From: Paenisporosarcina sp. FSL H8-0542
GTDB taxonomy: Bacteria; Bacillota; Bacilli; Bacillales_A; Planococcaceae
Assembly: GCF_038632915.1 (NCBI RefSeq)
Contig: NZ_CP152050.1
Coordinates: 1,395,001 to 1,459,000, forward strand
Length of the DNA stretch: 64,000 bases
Reading direction: 5' to 3'
Part shown: positions 36,721-45,404 of the stretch, in pieces
Layout of the letters: every line of letters starts with the position of its first letter
Numbering within the stretch: position 1 is the first letter of the stretch
Made by a program: the position numbers and the translations under genes
The notes under the pieces: model-generated
Seen by the model: the letters and a program-made list of their open reading frames with translations, nothing else
Databases searched by the model: none
Told to the model about the DNA's origin: nothing

Positions 36721-37356
36721 ATGAAAACTTCACAATCCTACATTACTTCACATATTAAGCAACGCCCTGTTTTACTGTCGAATATGGAACAATTCGCTAA
36801 AGAACAACATATTCCAATCATGGAAATTGTGGCGATTGAATCACTTCTTCAATTTCTTCGACTGCAACAGCCGAAATCCATCTTGGAAATCGGTTCGGCC
36901 ATTGGGTATTCAGCCATTCGCATGGCTTTGGCTCTACCTGAAACAGTCATGACGACAATTGAAAAAGATGAGGGTCGTTTTCAATTGGCTTCTACCTACA
37001 TAAAACAGGCTGAATTGACCGAACGAATTCAACTTTTACACGGCGATGCACTGGAAATCGATATAAACCATTTTAAACTTGGTCAGTATGATGCGCTATT
37101 CATTGATGCTGCAAAAGGTCAATATCAACGATTTTTTGACAAGTATTCACCACTCGTTCCTAGCGGTGGTGTTATTTATTGTGATAACATGCTGATGCAC
37201 GGTTTTACGGAAATTGATATTCAAGATGTGCCTAGAAGAAAACGAACGATGGTCCGTAATTTGCAACAGTTTACGACCTGGCTGATGAATCACGAAGAAT
37301 ATGAAACATCATTCCTGCCTATTGGTGATGGCATTACGATTAGTATAAAGAGGTGA
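36721..37356 (+). CDS. trmR: tRNA 5-hydroxyuridine methyltransferase TrmR
   Basis: A 211-residue O-methyltransferase family 3 protein. SAM-binding motif ILEIGSAIGYSAIRMA near residue 59, metal-binding DAAKGQYQRFF and CDNML follow. B. subtilis TrmR (YrrM) methylates 5-hydroxyuridine to 5-methoxyuridine at tRNA position 34. The two U32-family genes directly downstream make the hydroxyl precursor, so the assignment is supported by context. ATG 36721 follows AAAGGAG; the upstream in-frame extension is rejected. Confidence 0.92.
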   Translation: MKTSQSYITSHIKQRPVLLSNMEQFAKEQHIPIMEIVAIESLLQFLRLQQPKSILEIGSAIGYSAIRMALALPETVMTTIEKDEGRFQLASTYIKQAELTERIQLLHGDALEIDINHFKLGQYDALFIDAAKGQYQRFFDKYSPLVPSGGVIYCDNMLMHGFTEIDIQDVPRRKRTMVRNLQQFTTWLMNHEEYETSFLPIGDGITISIKR

Positions 37357-37361
37357 CTCGC

Positions 37362-38291
37362 TTGAAAAAACCAGAATTACTTGTAACTCCGCAGTCTGTA
37401 GAACATTTACAACAATTGATAGACGCTGGAGCAGACGCATTTTTAATTGGGGAACAACGATTTGGTCTGCGATTAGCAGGTGAGTTTACAATTGGTGATA
37501 TTGAAAAATCAGTTACACTCGCTCATGCTGCGAACAAAAAAGTATATGTGGCAATGAACGCGCTCTATCATAATGAGCGTGTCGAAGCATTAGGTCCATA
37601 CATGGAACAACTGGCTACATTCGGAGTGGATGGCATTACGTTCGGTGATCCAGCTGTTGTCATGGCGAAACGTGAAACAGGTATCGAAATTCCACTTCAC
37701 TGGAATACCGAAACGACTGCAACAAACTGGTTCACTGCTAACTATTGGGGGAAACGCGGTGCCAATCGAGCTGTGCTGGCGAGAGAGTTAAGCATGGAAG
37801 AAGTCATTGAAATTAAAGAAAACGCAGAAGTTGCTGTAGAAGTGCAAGTTCATGGTATGACTTGTATGTTCCAATCGAAGCGTTCATTGCTTGGAAACTA
37901 TTTCTTGTATCAAGACAAAGCGATGGAAATTGAAAATCGTGCGAACAACAAAAACATGTTTTTACATGATAAAGAACGCCACAATAAATATCCGATTTAT
38001 GAGGATGCTAACGGGACGCATATTTTTAGTCCAAACGACATGTGTATCATTGATGAGTTGAACGAGCTCATTGATGCTGGTGTTGATTCGTTTAAAATTG
38101 ATGGTGTATTGCAAGAGGTAGACTATGTAACGAAAGTGACTAGTCTTTATCGTCAAGCGATTGATGCGTATATGGTCTCACCAGAAACGTACGATCAAAT
38201 TAAAGATGAATTATTAACGGAAATTGAAGAAATGCAACCGTCACTTCGACCACTCGATACCGGCTTCTTCTTCAAAGAAACCGTGTATTAA
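37362..38291 (+). CDS. trhP1: U32 family tRNA hydroxylation protein TrhP1 (YrrN)
   Basis: A 309-residue peptidase-U32-like protein. It keeps the barrel (ADAFLIGEQRFGLRLAGEF) and the HGMTCMFQSKRSLLGNYF region but carries fewer cysteines than its neighbour. In B. subtilis the YrrN/YrrO pair is needed for prephenate-dependent hydroxylation of U34. TTG 37362 follows AAAGAGGTGA at good spacing and is preferred to GTG 37353, which lies inside that site. Its start region is 5 bp after trmR. Confidence 0.88.
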   Translation: MKKPELLVTPQSVEHLQQLIDAGADAFLIGEQRFGLRLAGEFTIGDIEKSVTLAHAANKKVYVAMNALYHNERVEALGPYMEQLATFGVDGITFGDPAVVMAKRETGIEIPLHWNTETTATNWFTANYWGKRGANRAVLARELSMEEVIEIKENAEVAVEVQVHGMTCMFQSKRSLLGNYFLYQDKAMEIENRANNKNMFLHDKERHNKYPIYEDANGTHIFSPNDMCIIDELNELIDAGVDSFKIDGVLQEVDYVTKVTSLYRQAIDAYMVSPETYDQIKDELLTEIEEMQPSLRPLDTGFFFKETVY

Positions 38292-38308
38292 GGAAGGGGA
38301 GAATCAGC

Positions 38309-39586
38309 ATGGCATTACTTCAACATGACCGAATTAGTGAAATCATTGATGGCAAACGCGTCATTGTTAAAAAGCCAGAACTCCTTGCTCCTGCAGGAGA
38401 TCTTGAAAAGCTGAAAATCGCTGTTCATTACGGTGCGGACGCTGTGTTTATTGGTGGCCGTGAATTTGGACTTCGTTCAAATGCAGGTAACTTTTCAATA
38501 GATGAAATGCGACAAGCAGTTGAGTTTGCGAACGGCTATGGTGCGAAAATTTATGTCACGACAAACATTTTTGCACATAACGAAAATATGTATGGTTTGG
38601 CAACATACTTAAAAGATATTGAATCAGCAGGTGTGACAGGCATTATCGTCGCAGATCCATTAATTATCGAAACATGTCGTCAAGAAGCGCCTAAGCTCGA
38701 AATTCATTTAAGTACACAACAATCTTTATCAAACTGGAAAGCAGTTCAATACTGGAAAGATGAAGGTTTGCACCGCGTTGTTCTTGCCCGTGAAACGAGC
38801 GGCGACGAAATTCAGGAAATGAAAGAAAAAGTCGATATAGAAATCGAAGCTTTCATTCACGGAGCTATGTGTATCGCTTATAGTGGCCGCTGTACGTTGT
38901 CGAATCATATGACAGCACGTGACTCAAACCGTGGTGGATGTTGCCAGTCCTGTCGATGGGATTACGATTTGTACGAAGTAAACGAAGGCGAACAGCAACC
39001 TTTATTCAGTGAGGGTGACGCGCCATTTGCCATGAGTCCAAAAGACTTGAAACTAGTCGAATCCATCCCACGTATGATTGAACTTGGCATCGATTCACTG
39101 AAAATTGAAGGTCGCATGAAATCGATTCATTACGTAGCTACCGTTGTCAGTGTCTACCGTAAAGTAATCGATGCGTATTGCGCAGATCCCGAGAACTTTG
39201 TGATAAAACGCGAATGGCTTGAAGAACTCGAAAAATGCGCGAACCGTGATACGGCAACTGCTTTCTTTGAAGGTGAACCAACATATGAAGAGCAAATGTA
39301 TGGTGTCCATGGCAGAAAGACAACGACAGATTTTATAGGTCTTGTTCTGGATTATAATGAAGAAACAAAAATGGTCACATTGCAACAACGGAATTACTTT
39401 ACAAAAGGGCAAGAAGTGGAATTCTTCGGCCCAGATATTGAAAATTTCCGGATGACCATTACAGAATTATGGGATGAAAAAGGAATGGAATTGGATGTTG
39501 CACGCCATCCGTTGCAAATCGTTCGTTTCAAATCCGACACCCCTTTAAGACCAAATAACATGATGAGAAAGGAGCTTGTACGATGA
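38309..39586 (+). CDS. trhP2: U32 family tRNA hydroxylation protein TrhP2 (YrrO)
   Basis: A 425-residue U32 protein with the full cysteine signature: [18 protein letters not shown] then [13 protein letters not shown] near residues 190-215, thought to bind an Fe-S cluster, and a C-terminal U32 extension (about 330-420). It acts with TrhP1 to convert U34 to ho5U, using prephenate as a cofactor source in E. coli homologues. A good AAGGGGAG site lies ahead of the ATG. It overlaps udk by 4 bp. Confidence 0.92.
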   Translation: MALLQHDRISEIIDGKRVIVKKPELLAPAGDLEKLKIAVHYGADAVFIGGREFGLRSNAGNFSIDEMRQAVEFANGYGAKIYVTTNIFAHNENMYGLATYLKDIESAGVTGIIVADPLIIETCRQEAPKLEIHLSTQQSLSNWKAVQYWKDEGLHRVVLARETSGDEIQEMKEKVDIEIEAFIHGAMCIAYSGRCTLSNHMTARDSNRGGCCQSCRWDYDLYEVNEGEQQPLFSEGDAPFAMSPKDLKLVESIPRMIELGIDSLKIEGRMKSIHYVATVVSVYRKVIDAYCADPENFVIKREWLEELEKCANRDTATAFFEGEPTYEEQMYGVHGRKTTTDFIGLVLDYNEETKMVTLQQRNYFTKGQEVEFFGPDIENFRMTITELWDEKGMELDVARHPLQIVRFKSDTPLRPNNMMRKELVR

Positions 39587-40221
39587 CATTTAAGCGCCCG
39601 CTTGTTATTGGTATTGCTGGTGGCTCTGGTTCAGGGAAAACAAGTGTTACCAAGGCAATTTATGACGTTTACAAAGAAAAATCCGTAGTCGTAATCGAAC
39701 AAGATTATTATTATAAAGATCAAAGCCATCTAAAATTTGAAGAGCGACTTGCTACAAACTATGATCATCCTTTGGCTTTCGATACAGATTTGTTAATTGA
39801 ACATATTCATCAACTTTTGAATCGTAAAGCAATCGAAAAACCTGTGTATGATTATGCAGTTCACACTCGTGCAGACGAAACGATTGTAATTGAGCCACAG
39901 GATGTTATTATATTGGAAGGTATTTTGGTTCTCGAAGATGAGCGCTTACGAGATTTGATGGACATCAAATTGTTTGTCGATACGGACTCGGATTTACGCA
40001 TCATTCGTCGTATAATGCGCGACATCAATGAACGGGGCCGTTCCATCGAATCGGTTGTGGAACAGTATTTATCTGTCGTACGTCCGATGCATAACCAATT
40101 TATCGAACCGACGAAAAGATATGCAGATATCATTATTCCAGAAGGTGGCCAAAACCAGGTTGCCATTGATTTAATGGTTACAAAAATTAAAACAATTCTT
40201 GAATCTGATATCATTGTGTAA
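39583..40221 (+). CDS. udk: Uridine kinase
   Basis: A protein of 212 residues, standard for bacterial Udk, which phosphorylates uridine and cytidine with GTP or ATP. The P-loop [13 protein letters not shown] is at residues 10-22, and [12 protein letters not shown] and the [12 protein letters not shown] substrate region are conserved. It starts four bases inside trhP2 (ATGA overlap) with AAAGGAGC upstream, so it belongs to the trmR-trhP1-trhP2 transcript. Confidence 0.96.
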   Translation: MTFKRPLVIGIAGGSGSGKTSVTKAIYDVYKEKSVVVIEQDYYYKDQSHLKFEERLATNYDHPLAFDTDLLIEHIHQLLNRKAIEKPVYDYAVHTRADETIVIEPQDVIILEGILVLEDERLRDLMDIKLFVDTDSDLRIIRRIMRDINERGRSIESVVEQYLSVVRPMHNQFIEPTKRYADIIIPEGGQNQVAIDLMVTKIKTILESDIIV

Positions 40222-40330
40222 TATGATATTGAAAGACTGACAAAATTATCTAATTACTTAGCCGCATATTTATAAGATGCGAGTCATAGTATTTTTATTA
40301 GTTAGCAAGTAGTTGAAGGAGTGAAATACA

Positions 40331-40807
40331 TTGTCAACAGAAAAACAATACCCTATGACTGCTGCTGGAAAGCAGAAATTAGCGGACGAACTAGAATTCT
40401 TGAAAACGGTTAAACGTAAAGAGGTTGTTGAACGTATTAAAATTGCACGTAGTTTCGGTGACTTATCCGAGAACTCTGAGTATGATTCTGCTAAAGAAGA
40501 CCAAGCATTCGTTGAAGGACGTATCTCAACTTTAGAATCAATGATTCGCAATGCGGTCATTATTGCAGAAGACGAGCAAAATAACGACATCGTATCCCTT
40601 GGGAAAACGGTTTCCTTTATTGAAGTTCCAGACGGAGAAGAAGAAACATACACTATCGTTGGTTCAGCTGAAGCAGATCCAATGGAAGGTTTGATTTCAA
40701 ATGATTCTCCAATCGCGAAAAGCTTAATTGGCCGTTCGGTTGGAGATCAAGTAAAAGTATTGACTCCTGGCGGCGAAATGGACGTCAAGATTGTATCAAT
40801 CAATTAA
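40331..40807 (+). CDS. greA: Transcription elongation factor GreA
   Basis: A 158-residue protein with the N-terminal coiled coil ([33 protein letters not shown] with the acidic tip) and the C-terminal FKBP-like domain ([20 protein letters not shown]). It stimulates transcript cleavage by backtracked RNA polymerase. The start is TTG at 40331 behind AAGGAGTG. The usual neighbour order udk-greA is kept. Confidence 0.96.
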   Translation: MSTEKQYPMTAAGKQKLADELEFLKTVKRKEVVERIKIARSFGDLSENSEYDSAKEDQAFVEGRISTLESMIRNAVIIAEDEQNNDIVSLGKTVSFIEVPDGEEETYTIVGSAEADPMEGLISNDSPIAKSLIGRSVGDQVKVLTPGGEMDVKIVSIN

Positions 40808-40812
40808 TAATC

Positions 40813-40849
40813 AAAATCCACTCCTGCATCTTGGGAGTGGATTTTTGTT
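40813..40849 (+). terminator. Terminator after greA
   Basis: AAAATCCACTCC (40813-40824) pairs with GGAGTGGATTTT (40834-40845), followed by T. It has the A and T tracts of a bidirectional element. Confidence 0.85.
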
Positions 40850-40885
40850 TTTTCGGGGAATAGTAAAATTAGGAGATAATTGTTA

Positions 40886-40955
40886 GTTGCTCCGAAACTG
40901 AGGAACTTTATCTAAAAACTATTAAAACTGCTCCCAAATCACCAAAATTGCTCCA
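40886..40955. repeat. Degenerate TTGCTCC array
   Basis: GTTGCTCC (40886), ACTGCTCCC (40927) and ATTGCTCC (40947) recur with spacings of about 20 and 41 bp, i.e. a ~20.5-bp period with one lost unit. In reverse the core reads GGAGCA-A/G-T, close to the GGGGCAACT core at 22173-22250. The rest of the 268-bp greA-yrrS gap shows nothing else recognisable. Confidence 0.45.
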
Positions 40956-41076
40956 AAACATCTCTACGCCAAAAAATCAGCCGAAACCTTATCCAAATGA
41001 AACATTTCCTTAACACATTCGTCTAATTTGTAATCAACATTTATGTTATCATGCTGTATATAAGGGGGAGTACGCA

Positions 41077-41772
41077 TTGGCAAATACACAGCGTCGATAT
41101 ACCTCGAGAAGTAATCGGCCAAAAAAACCAAGCACGAACACAATATTAAATGCACTTATAGGGATCGTCATTGTCCTTATTATCATTACTGCCGGATTTA
41201 TTTTCATCGGAAATGACGATGAACCTGAAAAAGCTGACAGCACGAAAGACACCGAGTCTGCAGAAACGGCAGATGGCTCAGAAGCTGAAGAAGATGTTGA
41301 TCCTGAAGACCAAATCGGTTCTGAACCAATTGCAGAAGAAGAGGCAACAGAAGACAGCGAATCATCTGAAGAAGAAGCTACTGAGGAAGAATCTACAACA
41401 ACTGAAGATTCAACAACTGGTGGCACCGTAACTTCTACACCGTCTGATGATCCACTCGTTTCTGAACGAATCGTTAACACGGGCTGGAAGCCGGTAGGCA
41501 CATCACAAACTGGCGAACATACATCTGTATATACCGAGGGGCATGTGGACTGGGATGAGAAACTAAAAGCAATGGCATATACAACAGGCTTAGCTGCGGA
41601 CAATATGATTGTATGGCGTATTGAAAACGGGGGAAGTCCTCAGAAATCCATTGGGGTTGTATCCTCAAATGATAAAAAAGAAAAATATCGTGTGTATTTA
41701 GAGTGGGTGGACGGTGAAGGCTGGAAACCTGAAAAAATGGAGACTTTGAAAACATTGGACGGCGCCTATTGA
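41077..41772 (+). CDS. YrrS family protein (DUF1510)
   Basis: A 231-residue single-pass membrane protein. A short basic cytoplasmic end is followed by a transmembrane helix (about 25-46), a long low-complexity Glu/Ser/Thr-rich linker (about 50-122) and a C-terminal DUF1510 domain outside the cell (NTGWKPVGTSQTGEHTSVY, KYRVYLEWVDGEGWKPE). In B. subtilis, YrrS sits next to a penicillin-binding protein gene and is sporulation-linked; no pbp gene is present here. TTG 41077 follows AAGGGGGAG. Confidence 0.88.
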   Translation: MANTQRRYTSRSNRPKKPSTNTILNALIGIVIVLIIITAGFIFIGNDDEPEKADSTKDTESAETADGSEAEEDVDPEDQIGSEPIAEEEATEDSESSEEEATEEESTTTEDSTTGGTVTSTPSDDPLVSERIVNTGWKPVGTSQTGEHTSVYTEGHVDWDEKLKAMAYTTGLAADNMIVWRIENGGSPQKSIGVVSSNDKKEKYRVYLEWVDGEGWKPEKMETLKTLDGAY

Positions 41773-41790
41773 CTTTCGGCGCCGCTTTTA
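41760..41790 (+). terminator. Terminator overlapping the end of the YrrS gene
   Basis: CGGCGCC (41760-41766) and GGCGCCG (41778-41784) form a GC-rich stem that contains the stop codon in its loop, followed by TTTT. Confidence 0.75.
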
Positions 41791-41890
41791 TTATTTTAAG
41801 GGAAGTGTTTTTGCTCGAGACTAAATACGAAGCTTGTTCGAAAGTACATGTATCCAATGATTTATCAAACAGAAAAGAGGCGGAAACTAT

Positions 41891-42583
41891 ATGAAATTAG
41901 CAGTAATTGGCGCAATGGAACAAGAAGTTGAAGCGTTACGTTCGGCAATTGAAAATCCACAAACAACGGTTATCGCAAATAGTGAATTTACTGAAGGTAC
42001 ATATGCAGGGCATGACGTTGTGCTGCTGCGAAGCGGTATCGGTAAAGTAAACGCAGCCATGTCAACGACCATTTTACTTCAACATTTCAAACCGGATGCT
42101 GTAATCAATACAGGTTCAGCTGGTGGCTTTGATGCAGAACTAGAAGTGGGAGCAGTCGTTATTTCGGATGAAGTACGTCACCACGATGTGGATGTAACAG
42201 CTTTCGGCTATGAAATGGGACAAGTACCACAGCTTCCTGCAGCTTTCACAACAGACGCTAAGCTTCGTAAGCTTGCGGAAGAGGCAGTGGAAGAAATAGG
42301 CCAACATCAATATGCAACGGGCCTAATTGCTACAGGAGATTCATTCATGAACGATCCTGTGCGTGTTGAAAGCGTGCGTAATCATTTCCCTCACATGAAG
42401 GCGGCTGAAATGGAAGCGGCTGCTGTAGCGCAAGTGTGCCACCAATTCGACGTACCATTTGTTGTGATTCGTGCACTGTCTGATATTGCAGGGAAGGAAT
42501 CATCCATCAGTTTTGATGAATTCTTGCCTACAGCTGCAAAACATTCGACACAAATCGTTTTACATGTAATTAGTAAATTATAA
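41891..42583 (+). CDS. mtnN: 5'-methylthioadenosine/S-adenosylhomocysteine nucleosidase
   Basis: A 230-residue nucleoside phosphorylase-fold enzyme. It has MEQEVEAL with the catalytic glutamate, GIGKVNAA, the [10 protein letters not shown] purine/ribose site near residue 172 and SDIAGKES with the catalytic aspartate near 196. It removes adenine from MTA and SAH in the activated methyl cycle. AGAGGCGG lies ahead of the ATG. Its stop is 13 bp from the convergent sigK stop. Confidence 0.96.
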   Translation: MKLAVIGAMEQEVEALRSAIENPQTTVIANSEFTEGTYAGHDVVLLRSGIGKVNAAMSTTILLQHFKPDAVINTGSAGGFDAELEVGAVVISDEVRHHDVDVTAFGYEMGQVPQLPAAFTTDAKLRKLAEEAVEEIGQHQYATGLIATGDSFMNDPVRVESVRNHFPHMKAAEMEAAAVAQVCHQFDVPFVVIRALSDIAGKESSISFDEFLPTAAKHSTQIVLHVISKL

Positions 42584-42596
42584 GCAAGTTTCCGTG

Positions 42597-43346
42597 TTAA
42601 AATAGAGATTGATTGTTGGAGGCTCTTTCGATATCCAGTGAATCGAGAGAGTTTTTTTCATGTTTAAACAATTGATACAACTTTACGAGTGCTCGCTTTT
42701 CGATGCGGGAAACGTAACTTCTTGAAATATTCAATTGCTTGGCGATTTGTTTTTGAGTCATTGGTTCAAATTGATGTAACCCATATCTACGCTCAATAAT
42801 TTCAATTTCGCGTTTCTCCAATTTGTCCAAGTGCCGGTAAAGTCTTGCCATCTGTTCTTTTTGTTCCAGTGTTTGTTGTGCAGTGTCTTCGTCAGTTTGC
42901 AGGAGATCTGTAATTTGGAGTGAATGGCCATCTTTATCCGTGCCAATCGGTTCGTAGAGAGAGACATCTTTTTGGACTTTTTTCTGGGAACGTAAATGCA
43001 TGAGAATTTCATTTTCTATGCAGCGGGCGGCGTATGTCGCGAGGCGGGTCTTTTTATCTGGTGTATAACTTGCTACGGCTTTCATTAAACCGATTGTACC
43101 GATCGAAATATAGTCATCGAGTTGTTCATGCTTTGGATGGAATTTTTTGACGATATGTGCAACGAGTCGCATATTCCGTTCAATTAATTCGTGTTTGGCT
43201 TCTTCATCACCGGCTAAGCAACGCTCTACATATATGGCTTCTTCTTCTTGGGATAGGGGCTTTCTAAATGCCTGACCTTTCAGGTAACCTAGGACTGCCG
43301 GAATTTCAATCCATAATTGCAGGACGGCAGACAATAAACCACTCAT
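42597..43346 (-). CDS. sigK: Sporulation sigma factor SigK (pro-sigma-K), uninterrupted
   Basis: The 249-residue mother-cell sigma factor drives late spore-coat genes. The first 20 residues (MSGLLSAVLQLWIEIPAVLG) are a hydrophobic pro-sequence, followed by Tyr21 as at the B. subtilis maturation point (YLKGQAFRKPLS). Regions 2 (NMRLVAHIVKKF, YISIGTIGLMKAVASY, TYAARCIENEILMHLRS) and 4 (RRYGLHQFEPMTQKQIAKQL, ISRSYVSRIEKRALVKLYQLF) are complete in one frame, so no skin-type insertion is present. ATG 43346 is chosen because GGAGGTG precedes it and the pro-sequence then has the expected length; the open frame further upstream runs into a sigma-E-like promoter. Confidence 0.93.
   Translation of the reverse strand: MSGLLSAVLQLWIEIPAVLGYLKGQAFRKPLSQEEEAIYVERCLAGDEEAKHELIERNMRLVAHIVKKFHPKHEQLDDYISIGTIGLMKAVASYTPDKKTRLATYAARCIENEILMHLRSQKKVQKDVSLYEPIGTDKDGHSLQITDLLQTDEDTAQQTLEQKEQMARLYRHLDKLEKREIEIIERRYGLHQFEPMTQKQIAKQLNISRSYVSRIEKRALVKLYQLFKHEKNSLDSLDIERASNNQSLF
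42623..42658 (+). terminator. Terminator of mtnN inside the sigK 3' coding end
   Basis: CTCTTTCGAT (42623-42632) pairs with ATCGAGAGAG (42642-42651) at 9 of 10 positions, followed by seven T on the plus strand. It is read by mtnN transcripts and overlaps the last SigK codons. Confidence 0.7.
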
Positions 43347-43377
43347 GCTGATGAGCACCTCCATGTCGTCTTTTGTC

Positions 43378-43406
43378 ACTATATGTTAACGACATAAAAA
43401 GCATGA
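43378..43406 (-). promoter_or_regulatory. Sigma-E-like promoter of sigK
   Basis: On the minus strand TCATGCT (43406-43400) and CATATAGT (43385-43378) are 14 bp apart. This fits the sigma-E consensus (KMATATT, 14 bp, CATACANT) at most positions. sigK is sigma-E and SpoIIID dependent in B. subtilis. Confidence 0.5.
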
Positions 43407-43433
43407 AAAAAACGACCACAATTTGCGGTCGTT
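43404..43433 (-). terminator. Terminator of pssA
   Basis: AACGACC (43411-43417) and GGTCGTT (43427-43433) form a stem with a T run on the minus strand. Confidence 0.75.
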
Positions 43434-43971
43434 ACACTTTTTTCAAAGTAAAAGTACTAATCATCAATACAGCCAAAATGAGCACGAGGAACATATAAAA
43501 AACTGGTGAAAACAGGGACAATCCAAAATAAGAAAGCGTCAGTATAGTACCGGCAGCAGTAATTGGGAGACCAGTAAAGTAGCCATTCGAATCCATTATA
43601 TTGAAACGTGCCAAACGAAAAGCTCCGCTGGCAATATAAATGATGGTGATGACCATTCCGGCTGTTCCAAATTCAAATAAATCAACCATGTATATGAGAA
43701 TCGCTGGGGCAACGCCGAATGAGATGATATCGCTCATGGAATCGAGTTGTTTTCCGAGTTCCGATTCTTGACCTAATTTACGAGCAACCATCCCGTCGAA
43801 ACGATCCAGTAATGCTGCGATAAATATAAACAGAACACTATAGCTATATGATTCGTTTAATGTGGTCATTATGGAAGCACCACCAAAAGATAAATTCCCG
43901 ATGGTGATCATATTTGCTGCATGTGCTTTCATTTTTTTGATTGTGTGATCCACTCGATGCATTAAAAACAA
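43432..43971 (-). CDS. pssA: CDP-diacylglycerol--serine O-phosphatidyltransferase
   Basis: A 179-residue membrane enzyme that makes phosphatidylserine. The CDP-alcohol phosphatidyltransferase motif is complete: DRFDGMVARKLGQESELGKQ with the following LDSMSD (DxxDG...AR...G...D...D) near residues 56-82. Six membrane segments are predicted by eye. The start is TTG 43971 with AAGGAGTG 9 bases upstream; ATG 43962 is 18 bases from that site and less likely. It is divergent from psd, which converts its product. Confidence 0.93.
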   Translation of the reverse strand: MFLMHRVDHTIKKMKAHAANMITIGNLSFGGASIMTTLNESYSYSVLFIFIAALLDRFDGMVARKLGQESELGKQLDSMSDIISFGVAPAILIYMVDLFEFGTAGMVITIIYIASGAFRLARFNIMDSNGYFTGLPITAAGTILTLSYFGLSLFSPVFYMFLVLILAVLMISTFTLKKV

Positions 43972-44062
43972 TGGACGACACTCCTTCTTGTGTAAAGTAT
44001 TAGTTCATTATACTTCTTTCAACTAAAAAAAGGTAGAACATATTTAGAAGAGGTGGGATAAC

Positions 44063-44845
44063 GTGAAACAGAAAGTTTACCAAACGCTTATTGAATTGAC
44101 GAATGGCAAATGGTCTTCCGTGGCAATCCAGAAATTCGCCAAATCTTCTTGGAGTCGAAAAGTGATTCCATCTTATATACGTACATACGGAATACAGATG
44201 CAGGAAGTTTCACAAACTATCGAATCATTTCCGACATTGCATGACTTTTTCATCCGAAAAATTGATGCACAGCACCGTCCCATTGCAGAAGGAGATATGG
44301 AAGTGGGAAGTCCTGTTGATGCAAAAGTTGAATCCATTGGGCAAATATCATCCACTGGAACATTTTTAGTGAAGGAAAAGTCGTATACCCTAACGGACCT
44401 GCTTGGAAATGTTGACCTTGCCTCACAATATGTTGGCGGGACTTATATGGTATTGTATTTAAGCCCTGCTGATTATCATCGAATTCATAGTCCGGTTAAT
44501 GGACATGTTAAAAAACAAATGACACTTGGGAAAAAATCATACCCTGTGAATCAGGCCGGATTGTCTTATGGAAAAACCCCAATTAGCGGAAACTATCGAC
44601 AAGTCACGCATTTGGTTTGTTCAAATCAAAAAAACTGTGCAGTTATCAGTGTGGGTGCCATGTTTGTAAACTCAATTGAAATGACCAATACATCACGGGA
44701 TTGGATAAAAGGCGAGGAAATAGGGTATTTCACGTTTGGTTCCACGGTTGTATTACTATTTGGAAAAGATGCTTTTCAAAAGGATTCGTCATTGACACCC
44801 GGCAGTCGGGTGCGAGTGGGTGAGAAAATCGGGAGTATGTTATAA
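44063..44845 (+). CDS. psd: Phosphatidylserine decarboxylase
   Basis: A 260-residue proenzyme. The self-cleavage site is visible as FGSTVVLLF (the LGST-type motif, here FGST) near residue 227, where the serine becomes a pyruvoyl group. SPADYHRIHSP (catalytic histidine region) and GAMFVNSI are conserved. It makes phosphatidylethanolamine from PssA's product at the membrane. The pssA/psd pair is divergent over a 91-bp gap, whereas the two are adjacent in one operon with ybfM in B. subtilis. Confidence 0.94.
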   Translation: MKQKVYQTLIELTNGKWSSVAIQKFAKSSWSRKVIPSYIRTYGIQMQEVSQTIESFPTLHDFFIRKIDAQHRPIAEGDMEVGSPVDAKVESIGQISSTGTFLVKEKSYTLTDLLGNVDLASQYVGGTYMVLYLSPADYHRIHSPVNGHVKKQMTLGKKSYPVNQAGLSYGKTPISGNYRQVTHLVCSNQKNCAVISVGAMFVNSIEMTNTSRDWIKGEEIGYFTFGSTVVLLFGKDAFQKDSSLTPGSRVRVGEKIGSML

Positions 44846-44882
44846 TCATTAGAGAAAAATAGGTTGAACGGAGTGTGTCACG

Positions 44883-45404
44883 GTGTATAAAAAATTTTTA
44901 CCGAGCGAATTTGTGAAAAGTGTATTCGACATTTCGCCACAACGATTGCTTGATAAAGGAATTCGAGGAATCATAACGGATCTGGATAACACGTTAGTTG
45001 AATGGGACCGTCCTGATGCGACACCCAAACTTGTGAGCTGGCTAAAGAGTATGAAAGACGCAGGAATTCAAGTGACGATTGTTTCGAATAATAACGAGAT
45101 GCGAGTGAAATCATTTGCAGATCCACTTGGCATTCCTTTCATTTATAAAGCACGTAAACCGATGGGCAAAGCATTTCGTAAAGCACTTCAACAAATGGAT
45201 GTTAAACGTGAAGAAGTGGTAGTAATCGGCGATCAGCTCCTGACGGATGTTGTCGGAGGAAATCGCATCCATTTACATACGATTTTAGTATTGCCTGTAG
45301 CAAAATCGGACGGATTTTTCACGCGTTTCAATCGATTGGTTGAAAGACGAATTTTCAAGTCGTTAAAAAGAAGAGGCTATGTAACTTGGGAGGAAGAAGT
45401 TTGA
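44883..45404 (+). CDS. yqeG: YqeG family HAD IIIA-type phosphatase
   Basis: A 173-residue HAD-superfamily protein. Motif I is ITDLDNTLVEWD (nucleophile Asp near residue 36), motif II IVSNNNEMR, Lys in YKARKPMGKA and motif IV VVIGDQLLTDVVGGN. The relative PGPase in mitochondria dephosphorylates phosphatidylglycerophosphate, but the role of bacterial YqeG is not settled. GTG 44883 follows GGAGTGTG. It heads the conserved yqeGH-aroE-yhbY-nadD-yqeK-rsfS-yqeM operon and overlaps yqeH by 4 bp. Confidence 0.93.
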   Translation: MYKKFLPSEFVKSVFDISPQRLLDKGIRGIITDLDNTLVEWDRPDATPKLVSWLKSMKDAGIQVTIVSNNNEMRVKSFADPLGIPFIYKARKPMGKAFRKALQQMDVKREEVVVIGDQLLTDVVGGNRIHLHTILVLPVAKSDGFFTRFNRLVERRIFKSLKRRGYVTWEEEV

